DNA of 64,000 nt from Hippasteria phrygiana (Eukaryota; Echinodermata; Asteroidea; Valvatida; Goniasteridae). This document shows, in pieces, positions 37,301-49,340 of this stretch (the stretch's first letter is position 1; each line of letters begins with the position of its first letter). The notes beneath the pieces were generated by a model. The model did no database searches. It worked only from the letters and a program-made list of their open reading frames with translations, and had not been told where the DNA came from. A program made the position numbers and the translations under genes. Location: NCBI GenBank assembly GCA_037893225.1, contig JAZGUH010000075.1, positions 372,001 through 436,000 on the forward strand, written 5' to 3'.

Positions 37301-37464
37301 ACACTGTCTGTATTGACCGTGTAAAGCCCGCTTATTTTGATAAGCAACTTTTGGACACTTCACCGAGAACGCCCGATCGAGTGACCACGCCAGCTGTGGT
37401 GACCAGAACACGATCAGGTCGTCATGTGCATTGGCCTAAGACATTAGCAGATTTCGTTCATTGA
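34276..37464 (+). CDS. pol: Pol polyprotein: protease, reverse transcriptase, RNase H, integrase
   Basis: Open frame of 1062 codons; the translated part most likely starts after the -1 shift near 34348 rather than at its first ATG. Domains in order: aspartic protease (LIDTGAEV, Asp about residue 58), reverse transcriptase with YIDD near residue 358, RNase H (TDASD, RELLA, TDHKPL; residues about 505-630), integrase with an H-H-C-C zinc domain (about 700-745), and the D, D, E core ([21 protein letters not shown]; about 767, 826 and 862). A GPY-type module ([10 protein letters not shown]) follows. This is the Ty3/gypsy domain order, with RT-RNase H before integrase. All catalytic residues are intact. 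No chromodomain or envelope is present. Codon use is GC-richer than the surrounding Helentron, as expected for a newcomer. Confidence 0.97.
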   Translation: MVLVSRFFWRQGTQVSSAVPVSGKRDRQQLMATSAAGQMRSRLFHVVDRTSRQRFLIDTGAEVSVVPPSPLERQRPRQGCHLQAANHSIITTYGERSLTLDLGVRRTCRWVFVIADIHQPIIGADFLRHFNLLVDMRHCQLLDATTNVTVNGVRCGQLSPCPMFATIDSQSPYHAILARFPDITRPCYEDTAIKHNVTHHITTTGSPVSARPRRLRPDRLKVARHEFDHMLQLGIIRPSSSNWASPLHMVPKKTPGDWRPCGDYRALNDRTVPDRYPIPHLHDFSSSLHGAKVFSKIDLVRAYHQIPVEPSDIPKTAVTTPFGLYEFVRMPFGLRNAAQTFQRFIDSVIRGLDFCYAYIDDLLVASADAEEHERHLLQLFSRLSDHGLIINPAKCEFGVESLEFLGHHVDSQGIRPLREKTRVILDFPQPATHRKLKEFLGLVNFYRRFIPQAATILQPLTDLTKSRGQSKSLLWTDAAVAAFGDIKSALAKIASLAHPRPNADISVMTDASDVAVGAVLQQRVDNAWQPIAFFSRKLKPAETRYSAFGRELLAIYLTIRHFRAMLEGRHFHVLTDHKPLIYAFKAAPDRHSPREIRHLDFISQFTTDIRAVKGVDNAPADALSRIQLNAATLPPAIDLDVMADMQRQDDELKKLRSSSTSLHLTDIPLSTGTSQIVCDTSTGTTRPFVPSSLRRTVFVALHSLAHPGIRATQRLITERFVWPGINHDIRQWTRECTACQRAKVHRHTHAPLGTFATPDARFSHVHIDIVGPLPLSNGYRYWLTCVDRFTRWPEAIPITDITAETVARAFVDRWVSNFGAPSTVTTDRGRQFESALFRALTRLLGCKHIHTTAYHPAANGMVERLHRQLKASLKAQQDPMKWTEALPLILLGIRSAVKPDLGHCPAEIVFGTTLRLPGQFFEPDVPASQLDPVDYVDRLKASMRQIHPTPPRQQQQRAVHIPKDLTSCTHVFLRYDGVRKPLQPPYNGPYRVVSRTDKQFVIDIDGRVDTVCIDRVKPAYFDKQLLDTSPRTPDRVTTPAVVTRTRSGRHVHWPKTLADFVH
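34342..34402 (+). promoter_or_regulatory. -1 ribosomal frameshift signal: slippery heptamer and potential H-type pseudoknot
   Basis: GGGAAAC at 34342-34348 sits in the gag frame as G GGA AAC, the X XXY YYZ arrangement that allows -1 slippage; it ends 15 bases before the gag TGA. After a six-base spacer, GCCAGCA (34355-34361) pairs with TGCTGGC (34380-34386). The loop sequence GGCGAC (34368-34373) pairs with GTCGCC (34397-34402), giving an H-type pseudoknot. The pol frame is -1 relative to gag, as required. Pairings are seen in the sequence; frameshifting activity is inferred. Confidence 0.85.
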
Positions 37465-37471
37465 CATTCAC

Positions 37472-37485
37472 TGGTGGGGGGCTCC
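37472..37485 (+). promoter_or_regulatory. Polypurine tract
   Basis: TGGTGGGGGGCTCC lies directly before the 3' LTR, with the G-rich core at 37473-37481. It is the expected plus-strand primer position for reverse transcription. The last CTCC is not purine, so the exact primer boundary is uncertain. Confidence 0.75.
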
Positions 37486-37669
37486 TGTAGTAGCCAAGTT
37501 TGGTTAGTGCGCCCTCAATAGACTGGTCTCTAAGGTCAGAGTTCACTGTATGGAAATTTCCATTCGTTACCATGTACCATATCGCATGTGTATTATGATT
37601 GTGGCGGTGTGAGTATTCGAGCACTGTAAGCGAAATAAAAGCAAGTCAAAGTTAACTATTTCGCCTACA
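37486..37669 (+). repeat. 3' LTR, 184 bp
   Basis: Same as the 5' LTR at every base I compared, including AATAAA at 37634-37639. It ends at CCTACA and is followed by the CACT target duplication at 37670-37673. Confidence 0.96.
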
Positions 37670-37673
37670 CACT

Positions 37674-40600
37674 GTTTACCAATACTTTCTTCTTCCATTT
37701 GAATAGGTACTGTATCTCTATCAACAGACAATGATGGTATTTTATATTTCAATTTACAACCAACATTCTTCTTGTCAAACCTAATGTCTATATACTTTGG
37801 TACAGATTTATCACCTGACATAATTATTTTACATACAGTGCCAAATACTCCATTAACTAGTCCATCAGATACATCAATGTTCTTTGTTAACATCACTCTT
37901 GCACCAACACCAAGCCACAATAATTTTGGTAAGCTGGTATATGTTGATTTGCTTACAGCTTTCAGTCTTTTCATTTTACCACCTTTTGAATCCTTCTGAA
38001 TGTCCTTTGCTTCAACACATATGCAATCACTACACTTTGCAAACAATGTCTTAACATTGTGTTCATCGACCTGTTTGTTGCAAGGAAAGATATGTAATGC
38101 ATCATCCCAATCTTCTCCAGTTTCACGAGCCTGTAACATTGCAACATCTTCATTGAACAATTTCTTTTGTTTTTCTTTTACACGTAACCTGTTCAATGTT
38201 TCAGCAAATTGTGCATCTTCTTTTTGTCTCATAATTTCTATTAACTCGACTTTCTGGAAGATATCATTCCATAGGTCAGCTGCGACTGTTCTCTGGTACA
38301 ATGACTTTCCCTTTACTGGAGGCAACTGATAAAAATCACCAACAGCTAAAATACTGACATTTCCAAAGGGTGTATGATCACGCGTTTGCTTAATCTGACG
38401 TAGTCGTCCATGAATATAGCAAAGAATCTTATGATCAACCATTGATATTTCATCAACAATTAAAATCTGAAGATCTTGCAATACATTACGCAAAGTGCTC
38501 AACTTTTCTTCACCAAGAGGTTGATATGGTAATCTGGCATCAGTTGTGATTGACAATGTACTGTGAATTGTAGCACCATTAATATTAAACGCTGCAACAC
38601 CTGTAGGAGCAGTAAGCAATACTGAGACATTGTCTGGATTCTGCACTATTCTTGCAAAAAGCCTTGTTGCTTCAAAGTAAATCGACTTTATCAAATGGCT
38701 CTTTCCAGTTCCAGCTCCACCTGTTACAAACACATGAAACGGTTCAGGATTTTTACCATTCACTTTTTGCAAACACCAATTTCTGATCTTATTAAACACC
38801 TTTCGCTGTTGTACATTCAAGGACCTCAACAAATTCAGTGCTTCCTGCTTGGATACTTTAACTGAATGTGGTTCAACATTACAAATTTTATCTCCTTTTT
38901 TGTCAGCTTTCAAATCAGGAATATCACATTCACTATCAGAATCTTCAATTTCTGGCATACGTTCTGTTTGACATTCAAGTCTATCTTCTTCACTCTTAGG
39001 ACAAATCAAAGCCCAGGCATCTTCTTGAGGACCAAACTTTTCAAGATATTTCTCTGCTTCTTCAATTGATTCAATATTTGCCTCATATATCGAACGATTA
39101 CTTTCAACAATATATATTACAGGTTTTAATTGGTCATTAAAACAAATAACACCATCTGTATAAAATTGTTCATAGGACTCAAACTGTGGTGGCTTCAACT
39201 GAACATCAACTTGATACGGAAGAAACAGCTGCAACATACTATGATAGTACTTCTCAGAACACTTTGCCACTGAAAACCTGGGATATCTGATAACTGCTGG
39301 ATCAGTTCGACTGCGCTTCTGTATATGACCCAAGCCATGTTTAAGTGCATACAATGGTGATTGTCTCCTTTCATTACATTCTTTAGATGTATTTGCATTA
39401 TAAATAACTCTGTATTCGGAACTAAATGTAGCGAGGCACATTTCTTTAAATTCATCAATATCTGGTCTTGCTTTGTAACGATCAACTTTGTTAATCATGA
39501 AAATATCATCATCCCCATCTTCAGATTGATTCTGAATAACACTCAATGGCAAGCTCATTCTGACAGGGTTTTCACCAACAGGTATAAACTCGACTTTCCT
39601 GGATCCTTCTTTCAATCTGAGACTGCAAGCACGGAACACTGCTTCCTGAGCTGATATTTCACGATTATGTAGATACACACAACCAAGTTCTTTCATACTC
39701 TGTCTGGCATCTAAGTTTCCTTTTTGTGCCTCTCTTTGAGCATGTGATAACAATTGTCCCATTTCACGTTCAGCCTTGGACATGTATGACACAACATAAG
39801 CTACACAAGCATATGCATCACTGATATACTGAATGTCCATGTTTGCATTCCAGCATCTTATCAAATCAGGATTGTACAAATTAACCCATACATCTTGTGG
39901 TTCTCTCTTTAGTACAATACTTGCTTTGCTGCTCAGAACATTGTTGGCTTTCTCAAAATCATCTTGTGTTATTCCAATGCTTTTAAATAATTCAGAACTT
40001 GTCATATGCTGATTATCCTCATTTTGTATTCCAATCCACACTGATTTCAATAATTCCTTTGCATCATTTGCTTTAGTACTAGCAACAGCATCATCAGTAG
40101 TTTCATCATCATCATCTGTTGGATCTGGCTCAGTGATAAATGTTCTGTTAGATGGAGGTCGTGGAAAATTGAATCTGCAGTCAGTACCCTTCTTTTTACA
40201 GGACTTTGAATGTCTTTTGCTATGTTGCTGCACATGACTCACAATCTCATTCAGTTCCTCATCTTCTTCCTTTGATGGCAACTTGCAACTGATGTATGTG
40301 TCAATAAATTTGATTACTTCATCATCACTGTCAACTCCCAATTGTGGAGCATTCTCAATCCAGAATATACAATGTGTATGTGGAGATCCTCTCTGCTGAA
40401 ATTCCACTCTGTAAAAATAGTCCTTGACTTTGCCAATAGGTGCTGCTCTTGACATTATTACATCTTTCAGAAATGTATGAAATCGTTTGTCAAACATTCT
40501 GGCTACAGTCACAGGATTGCTTCGCAATACATTACATTTCTCATTCCAATCCAATTCTTCAATGTCTCTAGAATCACCCTGTTGTCGAAGTAATGTGTTT

Positions 40601-43600
40601 ATGACTTCAGGCCATCTCATGTCAGCAGCCGAAAATGAACAGAACCATGTTGGTATCCCAAGTTGTCTAATCATAGCCATCACATCCTTTTGAGTTGCTT
40701 GCCAGTATGGAGGTGTGCCTCTAATTGGTTTCAAGAATTTGTATCCACTGTCCGATTTCAAAATATCTCTTAATTGTTCTCTGTCTTTAATCATGCTAGC
40801 TTGCACACTCTTAGCATCGTTCATTTTACCTGAACTTTGACGCAATGCAATTGAAACACTTGACATCACTTTCTGAATTTCTGACAAATACTGAGCATAA
40901 AAAATGTACTGAGTACTCTTTGCAAATCTACTGTCAACATTCATTAGTCTGTTATGCAAGTATCTACATAACGTAATATTCACATCACGATCATCGCTGA
41001 ATATAGGTGTGCCTGTTGGAAATAATGCTGGAAAGCATTTTGCCTCATTACCTTCTTCCATTAAGATTCTGATTGGGCTATTTCCTTCACAAGGTGCAAC
41101 ACAAAGTACATCATCAAAATACTGATCAAGAATTTCCTGTCCAATATCTGCCGGCTGCAAACAAGTATCAAGTGGAATACCACACAAACGGTCATCATCT
41201 GTTTCCTCTTCACTGTCACTCATATCATCAGAAGATTCACCAACTGCATCATTTTCATTTGGCTTCATCTTATCAATGTCTTCAGACACAGGATTGTCCC
41301 ATTCACTATTTATTTCTATATTCCTATACCACGTGTTATATTGTTTCAGATATCTTAAGGCACTTTCAACATGTTCCCTATTCACAAACTGGTACTGGTA
41401 ATATCCTTTGTAACTTAATTTCCTCTTCAGCTTCACTCTAATCAACTGATTATCATTTCCACACCTTGGCAATGCTGTTACAGTGTCTGTTATGTTTGAT
41501 GGTACACATACAACTGGACCATGAACTGCATTCTGCCCTCCTCTAGGTAATGCTATCATCTTCATGAATGGTACATTTATTGCAATTAGATGTTCCTCCA
41601 AAGTATTCAAGCAACTTAGTTGATCTGGGATGTCTGCAAGTGTTAAATTATTCACATATGCCTCTGCTGGTACTTTATTACTGAGTAATTTCCTGTCACA
41701 AGTATAGCATATCCACAGACATGATCTACTTGATTCCGAAACAAGACATTTCTTACCACACCCTTTATTGCATACACAGACATGTAAATACTTCTCAGAT
41801 ATGCAACCAACATTTCTGTATTTACTTTTACTGCATTTGATAACTTGTTTCCGAAACAGAAGTTTATGACATACTGCACAGACATATTCAGGTCCTTTTG
41901 ATACTTCATTCCTCCAATCCCTTATGACATTGCTCATAACACTTGCATTCCATTTCTTTCTCATTGAACGCTGTAAATTCTTCCTTTTCATTTCTTCACG
42001 ATAATACTTATTGCTTTGGTACTTGGTTTTTCCTGTGTCAATTAAGTACCTACGATAACTTGCATTACAACGGTACTTGCATTTCTGAATGTTAATCAAT
42101 TTCATTCTATAAGAATTGTTGATACTATATTTTCTTTTAATTGCCTTTATGACCCTTTTCCTGTAGCTAATATTTGTATGATATTTACGTTTTGCATTGT
42201 TAATTGTATTCTCTCGATATACATCATTCTCATGGTACATTGTTTTTCCACGGTTAATTGTTTTCTGCCTATATGCATCATTCTCATGATACATTGTTTT
42301 TCCACGGTTAATTTTGTTCTGCCTATATGCATCGTTCTTATGATACATTGTTTTTCCACGGTTAATTGTTTTCTGCCTATATGCATCATTCTCATGATAC
42401 ATTGTTTTTCCACGGTTAATTGTTTTCTGCCTATATGCATCGTTTTCATGATACATTGTTTTTCCACGGTTAATTGTTTTCTCCCTATATGCATCGTTCT
42501 CATGGTACATTGTTTTTGCACAAATATTTTTCTTTTTCCTGTGAATAGTATTTTCATGATACTTTATTTTTGCACTGATCCTTACTTTCTGCCGATACAA
42601 AACATCTCCTTGATATTTCATATTTGCTGATTCTCGTTTCTTTGCACTATTATCTCTGTACTTGATTTTGCCATATTCAATCTCACTTTGCCTGTATTCC
42701 TCAGAATTATGATACCTTTCTTTCTTCAAGTTTTTTTTAAATGTCCTGAAGTTCACGTCATTTACATATCTTTTTTTACTTCTTATCTTACACTTGGACT
42801 TCTTGATTTTTGTCACATCGTGTTCTGAATCTTTACTTCCTTTTTTCAACTGACGCCTTTCTCTAGCTCGATCTCTATCCAACCTCCGTTTCAATGTTAC
42901 ATTAACACATTTCCGCTTCTTACAAGTTGGGTATTTTGACACTTGTGGTTTTGATTGTACATTATCATACTGGTCCTTATCTTTATATTCATCATTACTC
43001 CATAGCCCACACTCTTTATGATCAAAATGCTCTTCGCCGATATCTGACACAGTTATAATTAACTCATGAACATTTAAAACTAAATCATAATGTACTCTTT
43101 TCCTGTGATACAAATAAATACCTGCACTTACTGACTTACTGCTTTCACCACATGTACTAGAAAATACATACCACTTATTAGCATCATCATATGTGTATAT
43201 GTTTACACCCAACATGTGTGCCATTACCATAATTTCAACCTCTGTAACCCATGTACCACAATCAGACATTTTTTCCCTCATTAAATAATCTTGCACTGTC
43301 GTGTAACCTTCCCGCAAGTAACACTGAAATCTTGATCTATTCTTCAACAAGTAATTAACAGTTGCTATTCTGAGCTGCATATGGTTATCTTCAGTTCCTG
43401 ATAGCGCATAGGAAATGGCTCTGAAGAAACAGTTACCATCACCTTGAATTTTCTTTACAGTATCAGGTGCTCCTATCTTTTCACATGTCTTATAAATCTT
43501 GTCAGCATTAAGACACATTTCAGTCAAACCAAGTTTCTGACACAATATAATCTTACTTTCATTAGTTAATGGAACAAATTTAAAAGTGACTGGTTGAGTA

Positions 43601-45504
43601 ACTTCTATGATTTGTATGTCACTATCGCTCTTACAGTTGTAGTTTGTGTCCTGATCAATATCTATAGCATCCACAGCATCTGACAAAACTGTGTGTACTG
43701 TATTTCCTCTAGATTCACAAGTCTTTTCATATTGTTTAACTGCATTTCCTTCCATTGTCTCAGCTGAATATTTGGCTTCCACTGTCTGTGTACTACTGCT
43801 ACATGCATTACTAGCATTGCCAATGTCTTCATGACTACAGATGCTAAGATCATCATTAACCCATACATTAACACCTGTAATTTCAAACTGCTCAGTATCA
43901 GATACATTCATAGATCTTCCAAGTTCAGTACAATACTTGTACACACCTTGCCATGAAGTTACGCATTTCATCAAGCTTCTTCCATCAGAGTCTTGCCAAC
44001 CATTGTGATTTCTAGAATGTGAATCAAAAATATAGTACATTCCATCTTGAGCAATTACTGAAAATGTATTCCCATTGAAACATATGAAACATGCAGTATA
44101 TTTCTGAAGTGTCTGCTCCAATGCACAACTCAATGGAATCAAATTGAATTCAGATAGATTTGTTTCTCCTCCAAACATACCAGACACAGATTCATAAAAC
44201 TTCATATTGAAATGCTGATCAAACACATCTATTTCATCGGGTAACTCATTAATCAACAAATACTCATTCATCATTGTAGAACTACGCAATAAGTAACTAT
44301 ATAATTCATTTCCAGTATTCAATACAACATCCAGATCAGTAGAACACCATTGCTTCAAGTTCTTAATTCTGCTATACAGTACTGCACACAAACTGTTTGC
44401 AACACACTGCTTGCCACTATTCTCAGCAAATTTACAGTCACCTTGATGAAAATTTCCTTGAACAACTCTACCATCAATTTCTTCCATCTTTTTATTGCTT
44501 GTGCAGAAACACCTTGCTCTTTCACATACACACGTTTTATTTTTCACTTCATCAGATTTGTTTGTCTTGCATAATTTATTTCTTTGTCGCAACATTCTGA
44601 GTTTCTTTGTACTGCCTGTAGCTCCCGAACAATTTCCTTCAGCTTTCCTTTTTGATTTCCCCTCCTCACTTTCCTTTTCATTTATAACTAACATGTGTTC
44701 TTTCCTACTTCGAAGAGTGTATCGTAACTTCATTCCCGTTTCTAGAGTCCCCTCCGTTTTATTTCCAACCTTCTGTGCTTTAACTTCCTTTACATATTCT
44801 ACATTATTCGTTTGTGCATCAGATAAATTAATAGGTTTATTTTCATCGACACCTTCATTTCCCTTCTCTTCATTTTTAGAACTGCTGTCCACACTATTAG
44901 CCTTCTTTTTGCTACGTAATGAGTACCCTCCACTTTGTTCTTTTATACAGTGTTTCTTGCCTGGATTTCTCAACTTCCTGATGCCACTGATTACATGCAC
45001 ATTATCTCTGCTTTTCTTAAGCTCACCTTCAATTCTCATTTTTGCAGTCTCTTTGATGCCTTCTGTGCACAAAACATTCTCACCATGTACCTTGACCGAT
45101 TCCTCATCAATACCAACTTCAATCAGTAATATCTGAAATACGTTCTCATCTGTAGGAATTCCAAGATCATACAAGAAAGAAACACAGTAATTACATCGTC
45201 CACATTTAGAACACATCCATGACACTGAGTTGGTGGCCAAATGCTCAATATTTGCAAATCCCATACAATTCACATGGTACCATATGTTGCAAGTATCACA
45301 TGTCAGAATTCTTTCATATTTACCAATTACCTTATCACACAACCAACATTGCCTACCACATTTATCCTTCACTGAATGATCTACAATTTTCACCTTGTTT
45401 ATTTCCTGAACACTTTGTTTATTTGACTTCTTTGTGTCACTCTTTGCTTCTGCTGGTGAATTCTTACTCTTCTTAGAAGTTAGCTTATGCTGATTTTTTT
45501 TCTT
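37674..45504 (-). CDS. Helentron polyprotein, main part: PHD, protease-like, OTU, HUH Rep, PIF1 helicase
   Basis: About 2600 codons without a stop on the minus strand. Residues are counted from 45393. PHD-type zinc finger, 12-70. A cysteine-protease-like block with QCVANSLC (about 328) and FDSHSRN (about 456), resembling the C76 type with a Cys and D-x-H. OTU domain with DGNCFF (about 652) and RVHYDLV. Basic 18-residue repeats (about 950-1055). A Cys-rich domain ending LPRGGQ (about 1165-1290). Helitron Rep with CFPALFPTG, the HUH motif HTHCIFW (about 1672) and YVVSYMSK (two Tyr, about 1866). PIF1 helicase with GGAGTGKS (about 2223), IVDEISMV and GDFYQLPPV. It would nick, unwind and transfer single-stranded DNA for rolling-circle transposition. 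The helicase is cut before its last motifs by the retrotransposon. Confidence 0.95.
42130..42720 (-). repeat. Coding minisatellite inside the Helentron gene, 54-bp unit
   Basis: The minus strand encodes repeats of 18 residues of the type [18 protein letters not shown]. About six units at 42237-42530 are nearly identical at the DNA level; further decayed units with the KY...YR pattern extend both ways to about 42130 and 42720. The repeats are strongly basic. The unit length keeps the frame, so unit number can vary without disrupting the enzyme. Confidence 0.92.
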
Positions 45505-46420
45505 CTAATTTCTTAGTCGAACCCTTTGTGCTCAATTGTTCTTCTTTGCATTCACCACCTGCCTTCTTGCCCATGTTCTTGATAACATAACTCAGACATC
45601 TTCGAGTTTTACTTTGCACATTTTTCTGCCTTTTTTCATGGCATCTTTTCTCTTCTTTGCTCATATGATATTCGAATACCGTACCATTCCGCAATCTATG
45701 AAATGCTTGTTTTCGCTCATTTCTTCTGATTTTCTTCCGATTTGGTTTGGAAACCTTCTTTGCATCTTGATAATACTCCACAACAGACTCCAATACCTGA
45801 CTCCTACTACAACATGTCTGTCCACTTGCCTTCAACATTTTCAATGCAGTCTGATTACCTTTCCTCTTCTGTGACACATGCTTGATTCTACACTTCCTCA
45901 GCATACTCACTCTTCTTCTCTGCTCATCATTTAGAGTCCTTCCATCTCTGGTCTGTGGTATCTGCTTGTCAATATTACTCAATTGAAACATTTCTCGATT
46001 TACATTTCTGTGCTCACAATTCCAGGGCTTAAATTTTCTGAGTTTAAATTTGCTGAGCTCAGTGCATCTTTTTTGTTGGCTTCTACAGTTGCAAGGCAAG
46101 AGAGCCCCAGTACCAGAACTAAGTGAATTTGGTGTCACTTGTTCCAGTACATACACACATTTGTCTGGTGCCAACTGGTTTGCGCACTGCCCGGCAGTCA
46201 CAAGCAGACGACTTCTCTGAGGAGGTGCCAACCTCAGAGCATTTGGATGAGAGGACGATGTGAACCTGCTGGAAGATGAAATAGACCAAACACAGGACAT
46301 AGAAGAAGAATGAAATGGAATAATGAAAGGAGGGAAATGAGGTGATGACTGCATGACAGACAAACATTCATCAAAACGGCGTCCCACAATCCCACGATTC
46401 ACAGTCTTCTTGGCCTTCAT
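45485..46420 (-). CDS. Helentron polyprotein, N-terminal part (separate frame)
   Basis: Minus-strand frame of 311 codons from ATG at 46420 ([10 protein letters not shown]) to TAA at 45485-45487. The body is rich in Lys and Arg with no domain I recognise. It overlaps the main frame by 20 bases. The overlap contains a run of eight T on the plus strand (45494-45501; A8 in the mRNA). Removing one base in that run would fuse this frame to the main one, which has no ATG of its own before its PHD finger. The shift may be a real mutation, a sequencing or assembly error in a homopolymer, or programmed slippage. An acceptor-like TTTATTTCAG directly precedes the ATG, so a 5' UTR intron is possible. Confidence 0.72.
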   Translation of the reverse strand: MKAKKTVNRGIVGRRFDECLSVMQSSPHFPPFIIPFHSSSMSCVWSISSSSRFTSSSHPNALRLAPPQRSRLLVTAGQCANQLAPDKCVYVLEQVTPNSLSSGTGALLPCNCRSQQKRCTELSKFKLRKFKPWNCEHRNVNREMFQLSNIDKQIPQTRDGRTLNDEQRRRVSMLRKCRIKHVSQKRKGNQTALKMLKASGQTCCSRSQVLESVVEYYQDAKKVSKPNRKKIRRNERKQAFHRLRNGTVFEYHMSKEEKRCHEKRQKNVQSKTRRCLSYVIKNMGKKAGGECKEEQLSTKGSTKKLEEKKSA

Positions 46421-47576
46421 TTTCTGAAATAAACCAAACAAATACAATCCCTCAATCAGTTACCTCCTATTTTCCCTCCCAACATGGACATAAATCCTGG
46501 GAGAATGGGGATATATAGCCCCCCCCCCCCCCCACTAACACACACACTTTTTGACCAGGGGTGGATGGACCATTAGATTACCCCCCCCCCCCCCCCCCCC
46601 GATGTTTGTGGTGAGAAACAAAAAAGAAGCCGATTTTAAGTTTATTAGTCTAACTTTCCAACAGTCAAAATGTATAACAAAAAATGGAAAAACAAACGGT
46701 ACAAAAACTTAAAATGCATTATTGTACATGTGTTGTCAGGAATGGGGAAATAGGTATGCATAATTATTTGCATTAGATGTACACAGCTGGTCACAAAAAA
46801 AACTCTGTCACACATCATATTATTATGCTCTATATATTGAACATATACCTGCATTTGCCAAGTGAAGATTTCACACATCTGCCATATTTATGGATTTCTT
46901 TGTAAGCATTATTGTCTCACTATCTCATTCATTTATCAAGTAATGACTCATCAGTGCACGTACTCCATACATTTTCCGATGATTGTCCCCAAAGAGCCCT
47001 CCATAAAGTATGTACATGTACACAATTGGGGAGGATATTAAAACATTCCCTACACCGTGCATACAGGAAGGGAGAGTGTTTCATTTTGTACATACACTTA
47101 GAATACCACATTGGCTTATTAACTAGCAAGCATAGCACATTGGTTTTAATGCTTTCATGTACATTATCATATGCCATTGTGCAGTGTATATATCACTTTA
47201 AAAAAACATTTTAGAATAGGACTGTGCATAGTGCATCCAAATCAGGTACCCATGTACCCAACTGCTAATTTCAGGAACTAGTTCCAGATTATGGAGTACA
47301 CATAACTAAAACAACACGTTACTTACTAATTTCTCATACAAATTACAATGAAAAATATGTCATTTGTAGGGAATGTTTAAACCAGGGTACATGGGAGAGA
47401 AAAAACAAAACAGATTAACATTTGGTCATTTACACCGTATAGCTATAGAGCTCACTGTATACATTTGCATCTTCCTGCAGTGATGCACCAATTTGATAGT
47501 ATACCGTGTTGACCTTCATGAACAATAACAATTTCTGAGATTTAATATTTGGTATTGACTGTTTCAAGACGTTAAA
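46421..47576. other. Region upstream of the Helentron gene, no further gene seen
   Basis: Two poly-C runs (near 46511 and 46580) and AT-rich unique sequence. The Helentron 5' end should lie here, but I found no GGCTTTTCCG-type terminus. Short frames on both strands are unrecognised. Confidence 0.45.
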
Positions 47577-47911
47577 CACCCCCACCAAAACCAGCCAGGA
47601 ACAGCAACATTTTAGAAAATAACTAACCCTCCTTGATTTCCAGGTATCTAAACATGTAACATACATTGTAACCCGTTATTTCAAAATTTATATCAGCAAA
47701 ATTTGTACAACATAAGACACAAATCAACATGTATGTGCCACTTTCAGCGACCATACACTGTGCCAAGAACATGTAACAGTAATTTATTTCCACAAAAAAT
47801 TCTTACTGAAATCTCAAAATTATACTCTGTGCCAAGTGTTTATACAATTGTAAAGAAAAATGGGTGGTTATTTTAAAAAATGTCACTGTTCCTGACTGAT
47901 TTTGGTGGGGG
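47577..47911. mobile_element. Foldback TIR element, 335 bp
   Basis: CACCCCCACCAAAACCAGCC at the left, continuing through AGGAACAG and a run ending AAAATAAC, is inverted at the right end, which closes GATTTTGGTGGGGG. The arm is about 47 bp with several mismatches. The left half resembles the repeats at 3720-4650 and 13330-14200, so this is the best preserved member of that family in the window. Confidence 0.72.
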
Positions 47912-48015
47912 CAGGGTACTAAAGTTAAATATTTCCACTTTCTTCTACTGGATACCAGTTCTTGTAGTGTGTATTGCACACATCTACATCGTTAAGACTA
48001 ATAATAATAGACACA

Positions 48016-48138
48016 AGACATAATGACATCATGCTTTGTTTACATGTGCACAATTTTCCGATGAAACCCAAAAGGAGGTGATTGTCCAGTGTCCCAATCT
48101 GGGTCCCATGTAAACAAAGCCATTACTTCATTATGTCT
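48016..48138. mobile_element. Foldback element, 123 bp
   Basis: AGACATAATGACATCATGC followed by TTTGTTTACATG is inverted at the right end as CATGTAAACAAAG...CATTATGTCT. Arms are about 31 bp with three mismatches or gaps, around a 60-base centre. Could be a MITE or hairpin-forming remnant. Confidence 0.65.
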
Positions 48139-49340
48139 TAGGTCTTTTGTCTAAAAAACTGTTCCAAAAAATTAACTTAACAAGTCTGGCGATTGTGTAG
48201 TGTAGAGCCCCTCTTTAATTTGGATCAAATTAGAGTCAATGGTACTATTTCTCATTCCAAAATGACTTGTTCAACCTAAAGCAGACTTCTCTTAATTCTA
48301 TTGACATATATTTTTAAGAATGTTTCCATGTAAATCAATGCAGTTTTGCGCGTTTACTGCTACTGGGCATTGCGGTGATCGCCATCTTTATTTTCGCGTT
48401 TAAATCTCCCTAAAATACTAACACCTTGCCCTTTATCTACAACATACCTGTTAGTGTTAGTTTGTAAAGTCGCTAACTAGTTTGGCAATTCCAATAACCT
48501 ACAAATGGATTTCTGTTCCTATAGGCTATAGTATATAGCAATAAGGAACAGAGCCCTACGTTACTCATGCTAATAATGTACTTTAAAGTCATCACACTTC
48601 AAATAATTCCCTCAATACTGAATAAATCATACCCCTTAATAAAACATTATTCTTACCAGATACAATAAAACATATTCCAGAGGGCATTAAGAAATTGTCT
48701 TTGCCCAGAGTACCCGTATGCTGTAATGTACATGTAGATGTACGTACGTCATACAACCTGACAACTGCAACAACAAGAACTATAGCCTATAATTTAAACC
48801 CCAAATCTCTTTTCGCGATAATAACAAGTACCCATACAAAAAGGTTTTATATCATTCACATTGACAACCAAGACAAGAAACATAATTATATAATAACACA
48901 TCCACATTTCGCAATGAAAACGTGCAAAATCTGTTTCAGGTAGATCTGCATTATTTAGTCCTTCCTACCTCGCTTGTATACATTTACATGTATTGCGCGC
49001 ATATACACCCGTCACATGAACTACGTCGGGTAAATACTTCACGCTATGAAAAGAACCAGACTAACCGTAAATAGAGGGCGCTATACCATTTTCCCATTTC
49101 TGCATTATTGCCAGATGCAATCTGCCAATACGAAGTGGCACTAACTTCAATACAAGGCCCAAGCCAACTACATGCCGCCATAAACATCCACTCCACGAAC
49201 ACCTACATACGAGCATAAATAACTTCCAAGCATGCCACACACTCACTCTTTTGATTTGTAACGCCCTAAAAACATTCATATCCATTCATATCCATGCATT
49301 GTAAATATACAAACCGACTTTGCGGCATATTTTCCAACAA
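48139..49340. other. Unique sequence, no gene recognised
   Basis: A GC-richer patch lies at about 48990-49290. The minus strand has a 74-codon frame there that I do not recognise. No repeats shared with the rest of the window. Confidence 0.4.

Larger units (their letters stand above)
33309..37669 (+). mobile_element. Complete Ty3/gypsy LTR retrotransposon inserted in the Helentron
   Basis: The element is 4361 bp and has two LTRs of 184 bp that are identical on inspection, a primer binding site, gag, pol in the -1 frame, and a purine-rich tract. It lies antisense to the host Helentron. Both reading frames are free of internal stops and all catalytic motifs are present. Identical LTRs mean the insertion is very recent, since LTRs start out identical and then diverge. 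There is no envelope-like frame and no chromodomain is seen at the integrase end. Confidence 0.97.

Noticed and set aside
42178..42630. 150-codon plus-strand frame opposite the Helentron repeats
   Set aside because: It is the antisense of the 54-bp coding minisatellite; periodicity keeps it open. The minus strand carries the conserved domains.
44008..44410. Herpesvirus-like protease block taken as viral DNA
   Set aside because: It lies in one continuous frame between PHD and OTU domains of a Helentron; such protease domains occur in large transposons, so no viral insertion is needed.
44495..45136. 213-codon plus-strand frame
   Set aside because: Antisense shadow of the Helentron N-terminal region, Ser/Leu/Phe rich, no motifs.
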